Made by a program: the position numbers and the translations under genes
NCBI RefSeq assembly: GCF_024494595.1
Contig: NZ_JANHDI010000009.1
Coordinates: 162,700 to 226,699 of the forward strand
DNA: 64,000 nt
From: Halobellus rarus
Lineage (GTDB): Archaea > Halobacteriota > Halobacteria > Halobacteriales > Haloferacaceae
Direction: 5' to 3'
In this document: positions 17,702 through 27,641 of the stretch, piece by piece
How the letters are laid out: every line of letters starts with the position of its first letter
Position numbering within the stretch: position 1 is the first letter of the stretch
Notes under the pieces: model-generated
Told to the model about the DNA's origin: nothing
What the model saw: the letters and a program-made list of their open reading frames with translations, nothing else
Databases searched by the model: none

Positions 17702-19231
17702 ATGGAGCCAGTACTGGTAGGTGTCGACGCGGGCACCACGAACATCAAGACCGCGGCGTTCACTCTCGACGGTGAGGAAGTCACGCAGGCGACGCGCGAA
17801 ACACCGCTCGCAACGCCGCAGGACGGCTGGGTCGAACAGGATATGTCGGCGACCTGGGACCGGACCGCCGCGACGATCCGTGACGTGGTCGAGTCTCTCG
17901 ACGACGCCGAGGTGGTCGCACTGGGCGTGACTGCGCAGGGCGACGGCTGCTGGCTGCTCGACGACGACGGCGATCCGGTCAGGAACGCCATCCTCTGGTC
18001 TGACGGCCGAGCAGCGGGATATCTCAACGACTGGAAGGACGACGGCACGGCCGATCGGATCCGCCAGATCACCGGCAGCGACCTGTTTGCGGGGGCCGCG
18101 CTGCCCATCCTCCAGTGGCTCGCGGACAACGAACCGGGGACGATCGCCGACGCCGACACGGTGTTGTTCTGCAAGGACTGGATCAAATACCGGTGTACGG
18201 GCGAACGCGTGATGGACTACAGCGACGCGTCGCTCCCGTTCCTCGACATCGATCAGTTCGAGTACTCCTCGGAGATCCCGGACCTCGTCGACGTTCCCGG
18301 ATTGGCTGATATGCTCCCTCCACTGGCACCCGGCAGCGAAGTCATCGGAACCGTATCCGATGTTGCGGCCGACCGGACGGGACTCCCGGCTGGAACTCCC
18401 GTCATCTCCGGGTTGATCGACATCGCGGCGAGTGCGATCGGCTGCGGTGCGGTCGAGCCCGGGGACAGTTCCTCGGTGGTCGGGACCACATCGCTCAACC
18501 AGACGTTTCTCTCGTCGGTTCCGGTGGAGCTGACGGGCCACGGATTCACGCTGGCGCTGTCTGACGGCCTCTACTGTCGGGCGATGGCGTCGATGGCGGG
18601 GACCCCGAACCTCGATTGGGCGCTGTCGGAACTGACGCCGGATTGGGACTTCGGGGACGCCGAGCGCGCCGCGAAAGATGTCCCTGCGACGGCCAAAGGG
18701 ATCCTGTATCATCCGTACCTGAGCGCATCGGGCGAGCGGAGTCCATTCAACGATTCGGACGCTCGTGGGCAGTTCGTTGGCCTTTCACCGAACCACAGCC
18801 GAGCGGACGTGCTCCGAGCCGTCTACGAGGGAGTCGCACTCGCGATGCGGGACTGCTACGAGCACATCGAGACCGAGGCTGATCGGATTAGGATGAGTGG
18901 CGGCGGCGCGCGATCGGACCTGTGGTGTCAGCTGTTTGCGGACTGCATCGATGCGGAGATCGCCGTGCCGACCGGGGATGAGTTCGGCGCCCGGGGCGTC
19001 GCGCTCCTGGCCGGCGTCGGGGCCGGCGAGATCGATGATCTGGCGTCGACCGTTCGGGAGACGACGACGTACGAGCAGGTGTGGGAACCGCGCGACCGGT
19101 ATGTCCGAATCTACGACGAGTGGTACGAGACCTACCGTGAGACATACGAGCAAATGAGGGCTGTGTGGCACCGGCGGGCACGAACCGCCGACCGGCTTCG
19201 GGAGGAGACCGGGCTCTCCTACGAGGTGTGA
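17702..19231 (+). CDS. FGGY-family carbohydrate kinase (LyxK/EryA-like)
   Basis: A 509-residue sugar kinase. 'GVDAGTTNIKTAAF' is the phosphate loop; 'GVTAQGDGCWLLDDDG' and 'VISGLIDIAAS' follow, then 'RMSGGGARSDLWCQL' at the ATP site. The AQGDG stretch is closer to L-xylulose/3-keto-L-gulonate and erythritol kinases than to glycerol kinase. It shares only family-level similarity with the other FGGY kinase (14933-16465), so the locus has two distinct kinases. It precedes the DgoD-like dehydratase by about 90 bp on the same strand. Confidence 0.87.
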   Translation: MEPVLVGVDAGTTNIKTAAFTLDGEEVTQATRETPLATPQDGWVEQDMSATWDRTAATIRDVVESLDDAEVVALGVTAQGDGCWLLDDDGDPVRNAILWSDGRAAGYLNDWKDDGTADRIRQITGSDLFAGAALPILQWLADNEPGTIADADTVLFCKDWIKYRCTGERVMDYSDASLPFLDIDQFEYSSEIPDLVDVPGLADMLPPLAPGSEVIGTVSDVAADRTGLPAGTPVISGLIDIAASAIGCGAVEPGDSSSVVGTTSLNQTFLSSVPVELTGHGFTLALSDGLYCRAMASMAGTPNLDWALSELTPDWDFGDAERAAKDVPATAKGILYHPYLSASGERSPFNDSDARGQFVGLSPNHSRADVLRAVYEGVALAMRDCYEHIETEADRIRMSGGGARSDLWCQLFADCIDAEIAVPTGDEFGARGVALLAGVGAGEIDDLASTVRETTTYEQVWEPRDRYVRIYDEWYETYRETYEQMRAVWHRRARTADRLREETGLSYEV

Positions 19232-19324
19232 CTGCAACGCCGTTGCCGGCGTCGGGGGCGTGCAGCCGGAGCGCACGGATTCGGGCGACCAAATGTATAT
19301 TATGGTTCTGACCGTTGACGCCGT

Positions 19325-20476
19325 ATGGAAATCAGCAGCTACGAACTGTTCGAGGTTCCCCCCCGGTGGGTCTTCCTCCGGCTAGAAACCGACACCGGAC
19401 TGGTCGGCTGGGGGGAGCCGATCGTGGAAGGGCACGCCCGGACCACGGTCACTGCCGTCTCTGAGATCATCGACAACTACCTCATCGGCAAGGATCCGCT
19501 GGATATCGAACGGCACTGGCAGGCGATGTATCGCGGTCGGCACTTCCGCGGGGGACCGATTCTGATGAGTTCGATCGCGGGAATCGACCAAGCGCTGTGG
19601 GATATCAAGGGGAAACACTACGGCGCACCGATCTACGATCTGATCGGCGGACGTTCTCGCGATAGGATCGAGGTCTACCAGTGGATCGGCGGGGACACCC
19701 CCGCCGCGCTGGCGGATGCGGCGGTCACGGCGGTCGAAAACGGATATAACACGCTCAAGATGGCGCCGATCGGCCAGTTCCGGCGGATCGATTCCCCCGC
19801 GACGGTCTCGAAGGCCTGCGAGCGCGTCGCCGCCGTGCGCGACGCCGTCGGTGACGACATCGACATCGCAGTCGACTTCCGCGGTCGAGTCACGAAAGGG
19901 ATGGCCAAGTGGACTGCGGCCGAGATGGACGAGTACGACGCGATGTTCTACGAGGAGCCGTTGCTGCCCGAACACTTCGACGCGCTCCCCGACGTTGCCG
20001 CCCACAGCAAGACGCCGCTGGCGTCGGGCGAACGGATGTACTCCCGCTGGGAGTTCAAACGAACTATCGACGAGGGGCTCGTGGATATCGTCCAGCCGGA
20101 TCCCTCACACGCCGGGGGCATCTCGGAGACGAAAAAGATCGCCAGCGCGGCCGAAGCGGCAGACATCCAGGTCGCGCTCCACTGTCCGCTGGGACCGATT
20201 GCGTTCGCGACCTGCGTCCAGCTCGATATGTCGATTCACAACGCCATCGCCCAGGCGCAGAATCTTGACATCCACACACCGTACGAAAACGAGCATCTCG
20301 CGTACCTCGACGATCCGGATATCTTCAGCTTCGAGAACGGGTACGTGACGGCCCCGGATGCACCGGGGTTGGGCCTCGAAATCGACGAAGAGGCAGTCCG
20401 AGAACGGTCCCAAACCGGACTCGACTGGCAGAACCCGATCTGGTACCACCACGACGGTAGCGTCGCCGAGTGGTAG
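19325..20476 (+). CDS. Enolase-superfamily sugar-acid dehydratase, D-galactonate dehydratase-like
   Basis: A 383-residue protein, alignable end to end from memory with E. coli DgoD: N-terminal 'PPRWVFLRLETDTGLVGWGE', 'AGIDQALWDIKGK', and C-terminal 'DWQNPIWYHHDGSVAEW'. Metal ligands are kept (D184, E210, E236), and His286 in 'HCPLGP' matches catalytic His285. The position of catalytic His185 of DgoD is Arg186 here ('VDFRGRV'), so substrate or stereochemistry may differ. Likely reaction: dehydration of an aldonate to a 2-keto-3-deoxy acid. Last gene of the plus-strand kinase-dehydratase pair. Confidence 0.85.
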   Translation: MEISSYELFEVPPRWVFLRLETDTGLVGWGEPIVEGHARTTVTAVSEIIDNYLIGKDPLDIERHWQAMYRGRHFRGGPILMSSIAGIDQALWDIKGKHYGAPIYDLIGGRSRDRIEVYQWIGGDTPAALADAAVTAVENGYNTLKMAPIGQFRRIDSPATVSKACERVAAVRDAVGDDIDIAVDFRGRVTKGMAKWTAAEMDEYDAMFYEEPLLPEHFDALPDVAAHSKTPLASGERMYSRWEFKRTIDEGLVDIVQPDPSHAGGISETKKIASAAEAADIQVALHCPLGPIAFATCVQLDMSIHNAIAQAQNLDIHTPYENEHLAYLDDPDIFSFENGYVTAPDAPGLGLEIDEEAVRERSQTGLDWQNPIWYHHDGSVAEW

Positions 20477-20916
20477 CTCGAACGAACATTTCGGTGATAT
20501 CAGTCACAATCATTCACTACCACTGAATAATTGTTATATTTATGTGACTCACACGCAAACTGGACAAGCCGGTCGACTCTTTCTCTCGATTATCCCCGTG
20601 TGAATCTAATACACGTTGTTTTCCGTTGAAATGGGAGAGGTTTGTTTCCTCAAACCCCCTTTCTGGGAGAGCTATTCACCCAAGTGCTAACGGACGTACA
20701 TTCGTTATTGTCTACTTCTCTCGTGTGCGCTGTCGTACTCGACTTTGGCACTTCGATCGATGACACTAGAAAATTATTCACTCATTCCGAAAAATAAGAG
20801 TTCCTCACGGCCAGATATATCATTAATTATGATCGCATTGATATTGTCCCAACGGGAGGCTCTCGAAAAATTCTGAATTAGTGAATAACCGAGATCGAAG
20901 AGGTAACGAGACCAGG
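20477..20916. other. 440-bp AT-rich intergenic region downstream of dehydratase
   Basis: No gene is supported. The dehydratase and IclR genes converge on this region. It contains ATATTGTCCCAA (20841-20852), whose exact inverted copy TTGGGACAATAT lies at 21798-21809 on the other side of the iclR gene. Several AT-rich tracts (for example TGAATAATTGTTATATTTAT near 20523) could be terminators or promoters. Confidence 0.45.
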
Positions 20917-21669
20917 TTACTCCTGCCGTATTCGTCGTCGAATCCGGTTTGCTGAACTGAGAACGAGTCCCGACGCGTCCTGCTGGAGGGTCTTGCCCGA
21001 GAGGTGTTCGTCGCTGCCAGTCACGCAGACAGCGCCGAGCAACGTGTCGTCGGAGTCGGTGACTGCCGAGGCGATACCCCTGACACCGTCGCGCCACTCC
21101 TCTCTGTTCAGCGCGAGTCCCCGGCTCTGAACCTCGTCGAGGTGGCTCAACAGCTCCGATCTGTCGGTCAGCGTGCTTTCGGTATAGTAGCCCAGCGAGA
21201 CGTCGTCTAAGACCGCCGTGCGTTCCTCGCGGTCCATCGCTGCCAACATCGCTTTTCCACCCGCAGAACAGTGTAGCGGGAGGCGATCGCCGATCTCGAC
21301 GATCCGCTCCCTATCACTGTGCGTGGCGGTCTCGATACAGACAGCCGCTCTGTCCTGTGCCACGACAAGGTTTGCGGCGAATCCTGCACTCGCGAGTGCG
21401 CGAACCTCCTCGGCCCCGGCTTGGTAGATCCGGTACCGATGCCGGACGGTCGTTCCCACCTCGAGGAATCTGAGACTCGCGTGGTACTTCCATCCGCTCC
21501 GGTCGACGTATCCGAGGTCTACGAGCGTCTGGAGGTGGTTGTGGACCGAACTCTTCGACAGCGAGAGGTGTTCGTTGAGCTCCGTGACTGTCGCTCCCTC
21601 CAGTTCGAGCAACGCGTCGATGACGCGCGCACTGGTAGCTGTCGCCTTGACTGGCGGGTCCTCGTTCAT
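20917..21669 (-). CDS. IclR-family transcriptional regulator of the sugar-acid locus
   Basis: A 250-residue IclR protein. The N-terminal winged helix has 'SARVIDALLELEGATVTEL' and 'LSLSKSSVHNHLQTLVDLGY'. The C-terminal effector domain has 'RLPLHCSAGGKAML', 'SRGLALNREEWRDGVRGIAS' and 'LGAVCVTG'. Starts at the ATG at 21669; codons further upstream are not needed for the fold. It is divergent from the ABC transporter operon, with a good palindrome (21699-21721) just in front of its start, so it probably controls itself and the transporter. IclR proteins in Halobacteria commonly regulate sugar-acid catabolism. Confidence 0.9.
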   Translation of the reverse strand: MNEDPPVKATATSARVIDALLELEGATVTELNEHLSLSKSSVHNHLQTLVDLGYVDRSGWKYHASLRFLEVGTTVRHRYRIYQAGAEEVRALASAGFAANLVVAQDRAAVCIETATHSDRERIVEIGDRLPLHCSAGGKAMLAAMDREERTAVLDDVSLGYYTESTLTDRSELLSHLDEVQSRGLALNREEWRDGVRGIASAVTDSDDTLLGAVCVTGSDEHLSGKTLQQDASGLVLSSANRIRRRIRQE

Positions 21670-21698
21670 ATGTCTGTGTCTTGTTCCCAACCCTCATA

Positions 21699-21721
21699 AT
21701 TGTTCGGAATCGTCGAACAAT
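21699..21721. promoter_or_regulatory. Palindromic operator candidate for IclR regulator
   Basis: ATTGTTCG (21699-21706) and CGAACAAT (21714-21721) form a perfect 8-bp inverted repeat with a 7-nt spacer, 30 bp upstream of the iclR ATG. Position and symmetry fit a dimeric repressor site for autoregulation. Confidence 0.55.
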
Positions 21722-21797
21722 CGAGAAACAGCGTTGTTTCACGGCTCAGACGGTCGCTACCAGTCGGTTAGTTCCAATTCGGAATCGCACCCCTATT

Positions 21798-21819
21798 TTG
21801 GGACAATATTTATTATGGT
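21798..21819 (+). promoter_or_regulatory. Promoter of ABC transporter operon with inverted-repeat partner
   Basis: TTGGGACAATAT (21798-21809) runs into a TATA-like AATATTTATTATGG stretch about 100 bp before the binding-protein start. The 12-mer is repeated in inverse orientation at 20841-20852, beyond the iclR gene, which suggests a regulator site on both sides. Confidence 0.4.
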
Positions 21820-21913
21820 TGCTTACATCGGGTGGTGACGAGGCAGGAACAGGCACCGCTGCGACTTCGAGGTCGATCGGCGGGGACAAGATTCCTGTTT
21901 AGGAGTCGAACAT

Positions 21914-23440
21914 ATGGCAGACAACAATCGCAATCGAGTTTCGCGTCGTAGAATGCTTCAGGCACTCGGCGTCTCCGCTGCGGCCGGGCTTGCCGGCTGT
22001 GGTGGCAGAGGCGGCGGGTCGACGTCGACGAATACGGACAGTGGAGGGGGCGGTGATTCCGGCGGCGACGGCGGTGGCGGCGATAGCGGCGACAGCGGCC
22101 TCCCGTCGCAGTCGGAAGCTGTCGAGGAGTGGGGGCAACGAATCAACGAATACGCCCGGGAGTCGGGGATCGACTGGCAGCAGTTCGAGGGCACGTCGCT
22201 TATCTTCGGGATGAACGTTCACCCGTTCACCTCGGTCACCGAACCGCTGCTTCCGTACTTCGAGGAACTGACGGGGATCTCAGTCACGTACAACACCTTC
22301 CCTGAGGACCAGCTCTGGCAGAAGCTCACGCTCGACCTCAACAACGAGAGTGGCGTCTTCGACGGCTTCTTCCTCGGGCTGTGGCCCAGCGCCCGCTACC
22401 ACAACGCGGGCTGGGTCAAGGATCTCAACCAGTACATCAACGATTCGAGCCTGACCGATCAGGACTGGCTCGCGACGGGAGATTGGCCCGAATCGGCGCT
22501 GAACGCGTTCACGTACGGCGACGGCGATCTGATCTCGCTACCGTTCGGTGTCGAGGCGTACGGTGCAGTGGCGTACGACGTGCCGTCCGTGGAGGCGGTC
22601 GGTATGGAGCCGCCGTCCAGCTACCCGGAACTCCGTGACCTCGCACAGGCAATCCACGAATCCGACGAGGTCGACCGCGCGGGGATCGCATCGCGTGCGA
22701 GCTCGACGACGCTGTCGTCGGCGAACTGGGCGACGGTGTTCAAATCGTACGACGCCGAGTGGATCGACTACGACGCTCGCGAGGCGACACTGAACTCCGA
22801 TCGGGGGATCGCGTCGCTGGAGATCTTCGCGGAGATGATGGGCGATTACGGTCCGGCCGACATCGGAAACTTCGATTGGTACCGCTCGAACCAGGCGATG
22901 GGTAACGGGGACGTCGGGATGGCGCTGCACACCCCCTCGGCGATCGGCCCCTGGACGCAGGAACAGATCGACCGGACGGAGTGGCTTCCGCCGCTTCCCG
23001 GCCCCGACGGGACGCAACTCGCGAGCACCTGGGAGTGGGGGCTCGGGATCAGCGAGTACACCGAGAACCCCAACGCCGCGTGGCTCTTCCTGCAGTGGGC
23101 GCTCTCGCGCCCGATGATGCTACTCACGAACACCCAGCAGTGGGAGGGACAGGCCGTCTACGGTCCCGCTCGATCCAACTGGCTGTTCGAGCAGGACGAG
23201 TACCAAGAGCTGGGTCCGAAGGAGTCCTGGAACGAGGCGCACAGACAGGGAATGGAGATGGTGCCCTCGGATCCGCCGCCGGTTCCGCTCCACACGCCGC
23301 AGAACATGGATATGATGACCGAGGCGGCGATCGCGATGAACAACGCCGTGACCGACAGCAAGAGTGCCTCCGAGGCGCTCGACGACGCGGCTCCGCCGAT
23401 CACGGAGTACGCGAAGGAAATCCCGGAGGCGTACCTGTAA
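21914..23440 (+). CDS. ABC transporter sugar-binding lipoprotein
   Basis: A 508-residue solute-binding protein of the bacterial family 1 (UgpB/MalE-like) type. The N-terminus has a Tat motif 'SRRRMLQALG' and lipobox 'LAGC', then a Gly/Ser/Asp-rich flexible linker (residues ~35-62) typical of haloarchaeal binding proteins. The mature part shows 'YFEELTGISVTY' and the C-terminal 'MTEAAIAMNNAV' helix of the family. It captures the substrate outside the cell and delivers it to the permeases directly downstream. Given the neighbours, a sugar or sugar acid is the likely ligand. Confidence 0.9.
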   Translation: MADNNRNRVSRRRMLQALGVSAAAGLAGCGGRGGGSTSTNTDSGGGGDSGGDGGGGDSGDSGLPSQSEAVEEWGQRINEYARESGIDWQQFEGTSLIFGMNVHPFTSVTEPLLPYFEELTGISVTYNTFPEDQLWQKLTLDLNNESGVFDGFFLGLWPSARYHNAGWVKDLNQYINDSSLTDQDWLATGDWPESALNAFTYGDGDLISLPFGVEAYGAVAYDVPSVEAVGMEPPSSYPELRDLAQAIHESDEVDRAGIASRASSTTLSSANWATVFKSYDAEWIDYDAREATLNSDRGIASLEIFAEMMGDYGPADIGNFDWYRSNQAMGNGDVGMALHTPSAIGPWTQEQIDRTEWLPPLPGPDGTQLASTWEWGLGISEYTENPNAAWLFLQWALSRPMMLLTNTQQWEGQAVYGPARSNWLFEQDEYQELGPKESWNEAHRQGMEMVPSDPPPVPLHTPQNMDMMTEAAIAMNNAVTDSKSASEALDDAAPPITEYAKEIPEAYL

Positions 23441-23483
23441 CCTCCTTAGGGGGAACGCATCCGGATGGGTTCCTCTCACAACT

Positions 23484-24419
23484 ATGCTCGGAACAAAATA
23501 CGTGCGTTCGCGGCTGGACCGGGTCGGCTCTCGGGAGCCACTGCTGAACCGGATCGACATCTCCGACCGAACGCTCAAATGGCTGTTTCTGCTCCCCTCG
23601 GTCGCGATCTTGGCCTTCCTCGCGATCTATCCGTTCATTCAGGGCATCTGGATGAGCTTTCACGAGTGGCCACTCGCGGCCGACACGCGAACGTGGGTCG
23701 GCCTCGCCAACTACGAGGCGCTCGTGGAGTCGGAGCGTTTCCTCGGATCCGCCAGAGCGACCGTCGTCTTCACCGGCGTCTCGGTGACGCTCGAACTGAT
23801 CCTCGGCGTCGCTTTGGCGCTGTACCTGCGGTCACTCACCGGCAACTGGCGGCCGATATTCAGGACAATCTTCATCCTTCCGATGGTGATGACGCCGATC
23901 GCGACCGGGCTGATGTGGCGGCTGCTGCTCAACGGTCAGATCGGCGTCGTGAACTGGATGATCATAAACTTCTTGGGGATGACACCACCCTCCTGGACGT
24001 CGTCGCCGACGGTCGCGATGGCGACGGTCATTATGATCGACATCTGGCAGTGGACGCCGCTCATCGTGATGATCGTCTACGCGGGGCTGTTGTCCATCCC
24101 CGAGACGATGTACGAGGCGGCGCGCGTCGACGGAGCTCCCAAGCTTGCGGTGTTCCGACACATCACGCTGCCGCAGATCAAATATATGATCGGAATCGCA
24201 GTGGTCTTCAGGCTAATGCGGAGCTTCCGTAGCTTCGATATCATCTGGTTGGTGACGAACGGCGGTCCCGGGACCGCGACGGAGATCTTGAACATCTACC
24301 TCTACCGGGTCGCGTTCGTCAACCTCCAGGGCGGCGAGGCGGCCGCGCTCGGCATCATCTTGCTCGTCGTGACGATCGCAATTACGATGGGCATCATCAG
24401 GGGGCTGGGTATGCAATGA
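23484..24419 (+). CDS. ABC sugar transporter permease (MalF/UgpA-like)
   Basis: A 311-residue inner-membrane protein with six predicted helices, the first around residues 32-52 ('WLFLLPSVAILAFLAIYPF'). The EAA loop that contacts the ATPase is 'YEAARVDGAPKLAVFRHI' in the C-terminal half. Starts at the ATG at 23484, 43 bp after the binding-protein stop; earlier in-frame codons lie inside that gene. It overlaps the next permease by 4 bp, so it is part of one operon. Confidence 0.9.
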   Translation: MLGTKYVRSRLDRVGSREPLLNRIDISDRTLKWLFLLPSVAILAFLAIYPFIQGIWMSFHEWPLAADTRTWVGLANYEALVESERFLGSARATVVFTGVSVTLELILGVALALYLRSLTGNWRPIFRTIFILPMVMTPIATGLMWRLLLNGQIGVVNWMIINFLGMTPPSWTSSPTVAMATVIMIDIWQWTPLIVMIVYAGLLSIPETMYEAARVDGAPKLAVFRHITLPQIKYMIGIAVVFRLMRSFRSFDIIWLVTNGGPGTATEILNIYLYRVAFVNLQGGEAAALGIILLVVTIAITMGIIRGLGMQ

Positions 24420-25297
24420 GTACGAGAAATCTTCCAGACATCGGCTCGGCAGTAACGTTCGCGACCGAGAACCCGCGGGCAGCGCTCGCGACCGCGATCA
24501 AGTACGGCGCGGGTATCATCGTCGCCATCTGGATGCTGTTTCCCATCTACTGGATGGTGACGGTAAGCATCCAGCCGCAGGAAGTCATTATGAACTGGCC
24601 GCCGCGGTTCCTGTTCTTCACGCCGGTTCTCGAGCACTACGTGACGCTCTTCACCGAGCAGAACTTCGGTCGGTATCTGTTCAACAGCTTCGTCGTCGCG
24701 GCCGGGGCAGTGCTGATCAGCGTCATCATCGGCGTTCCAGCGGCGTACAGCCTCTCGCGGATGGACGTGTACGGTGGCCACCACATCGGCTTCTGGATCC
24801 TCTCGACCCGGATGATCCCGCCGCTCTCGATTATGGTGCCGCTCTTCATCTTCTTCAGCGACGTCGGGCTCGACCGGAGCTTGCTCGGACTGATGATCGT
24901 CCACTTCCTCATCACGCTCCCGATGATCATCTGGATCGTGAAGGGGTTCATCGACGAGTTGCCGCAGTCGCTAGAGGAGTCAGCGATGGTCGACGGCTGC
25001 AATCGCATCCAGGCGTTCCGAGAGATCGTCGTGCCGCTGGTGATGCCCGGCATCGCCGCCGCGGGGTTCATCTCGTTCATCTTCTCTTGGAACAACTTCC
25101 TCCTGGCGCTGGTGCTGACCGGTGGCGACACGCGAACGGCACCGCTCGTCATCCAGTCATCGATGGGGTATCTCTCCATCAACTGGGGGATGCTCGGCGC
25201 CGCCGGCACAGTCACCGTCCTCCCGGTTGTCCTGATCAGCCTCGCTCTGCGAAACCACTTGGTCGAGGGACTCACGATGGGCGCGGTGAAACAATGA
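24416..25297 (+). CDS. ABC sugar transporter permease (MalG/UgpE-like)
   Basis: A 293-residue membrane protein with six helices and the EAA loop 'LEESAMVDGCNRIQAFREI'. The C-terminus 'LVEGLTMGAVKQ' is typical of MalG-type subunits. It forms the heterodimeric channel with the preceding permease. ATGA overlaps join it to both the upstream permease (24416) and the downstream 2-hydroxyacid dehydrogenase (25294). Confidence 0.9.
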   Translation: MSTRNLPDIGSAVTFATENPRAALATAIKYGAGIIVAIWMLFPIYWMVTVSIQPQEVIMNWPPRFLFFTPVLEHYVTLFTEQNFGRYLFNSFVVAAGAVLISVIIGVPAAYSLSRMDVYGGHHIGFWILSTRMIPPLSIMVPLFIFFSDVGLDRSLLGLMIVHFLITLPMIIWIVKGFIDELPQSLEESAMVDGCNRIQAFREIVVPLVMPGIAAAGFISFIFSWNNFLLALVLTGGDTRTAPLVIQSSMGYLSINWGMLGAAGTVTVLPVVLISLALRNHLVEGLTMGAVKQ

Positions 25298-26399
25298 ACA
25301 CGACGCTACAAGAGGACACTGAATCTATGAAGACACTGATAACCGCGAATATGGACGACGACAGCTTGTACCGGCTCGAAAACGACATCGGACTCGACGT
25401 CGAGTACCATCCGATCGCGGAGCGCGACGGTCGATTCTCCCCGGAGGAGTTCATCGATCGACTCGACGGCGTCGAAATCCTCATTGTCGGCTTCGAGGGC
25501 GTCTCCGAGGAGGTCCTCGACCGCGTCGAGGACCTCCGGATCATCGCGTGTACCCGCGGCGGTCCGGACGCGAACGTGAACATCAACGCCGCGACCGAAC
25601 GCGGGATCCCGGTGCTATACGCGCCGGGGCGCAACGCGGTCAGCGTCGCGGACTTCACGCTCGGGCTCATCCTGGCGGCGACCCGGCACATCGCACACTC
25701 ACACCACCTGCTCCACACGGGACGCTACACCGGCGAACCGCAATCGGATTCCGCATCCGGCGGCGAACGCGAAGACGTGACCTGGGGCATCGCCAAGGGG
25801 TCGCCGTACGTCGAACTCAAAGGCCCCGAACTCGCGAACAAGACGCTCGGCATCGTCGGCCTCGGCGCGATCGGGAAGCGAGTAGCCCAGCGCGCGGCCG
25901 GGTTCGAGATGGACCTGCTCGGGTTCGACCCCTACGTCGATGCCGAGCAGATGGCCGATTTGGGCGTCGAGAAAGCCGATATCGACGAACTCTGTCGCGA
26001 GGCCGACGTGGTCACGGTTCACACGCCGGTGACCGACTCGACTCGCGGGCTGCTCGGTGCCGAGGAGTTCGATCTGATGGCCGACTCGACGTACTTCATC
26101 AACACCGCGCGCGGGGCGATCATCGATCAGGATGCGCTCCTCGCTGAACTTCAAGCGGGCACGCTCCGCGGTGCGGCGCTCGACGTGTACGACGAGGAGC
26201 CGCTGCCCGACGACCACCCACTACTCGAACTCTCGACTGTCGTCACGACGCCGCACCTCGCCGGAGCCGCCGAGGAAGTCATCGACCGCCACTCGAAGAT
26301 GGTGGCGGACGACATCGAAGCACTGCTGAATGAACGTACGCCGGAGCACATCGCAAACGACGAGGTGCTCACGGTCGAGACCAGCGGGGATCGTGACTG

Positions 26400-26400
<1 letters not shown>
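25294..26400 (+). CDS. D-isomer-specific 2-hydroxyacid dehydrogenase
   Basis: A 368-residue NAD-dependent oxidoreductase of the phosphoglycerate dehydrogenase-like family. The catalytic domain halves flank a Rossmann domain with 'GIVGLGAIGKRVAQ'. Later signatures are 'YFINTARGAIID' (with the substrate-binding Arg region) and the 'TPHLAGA' His of the acid/base dyad. Placed inside the transporter operon between permease and ATPase genes with 1-4 bp overlaps, it surely serves the imported substrate: reduction of a 2-keto acid or oxidation of a 2-hydroxy acid. ATG 25294 (or 25327) starts it. Confidence 0.87.
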
Positions 26401-27590
<1,190 letters not shown>

Positions 27591-27641
27591 ACGAATACAG
27601 ACGCATAGGAGCGTATTTCACACAAACACGAGGGTCAATGG

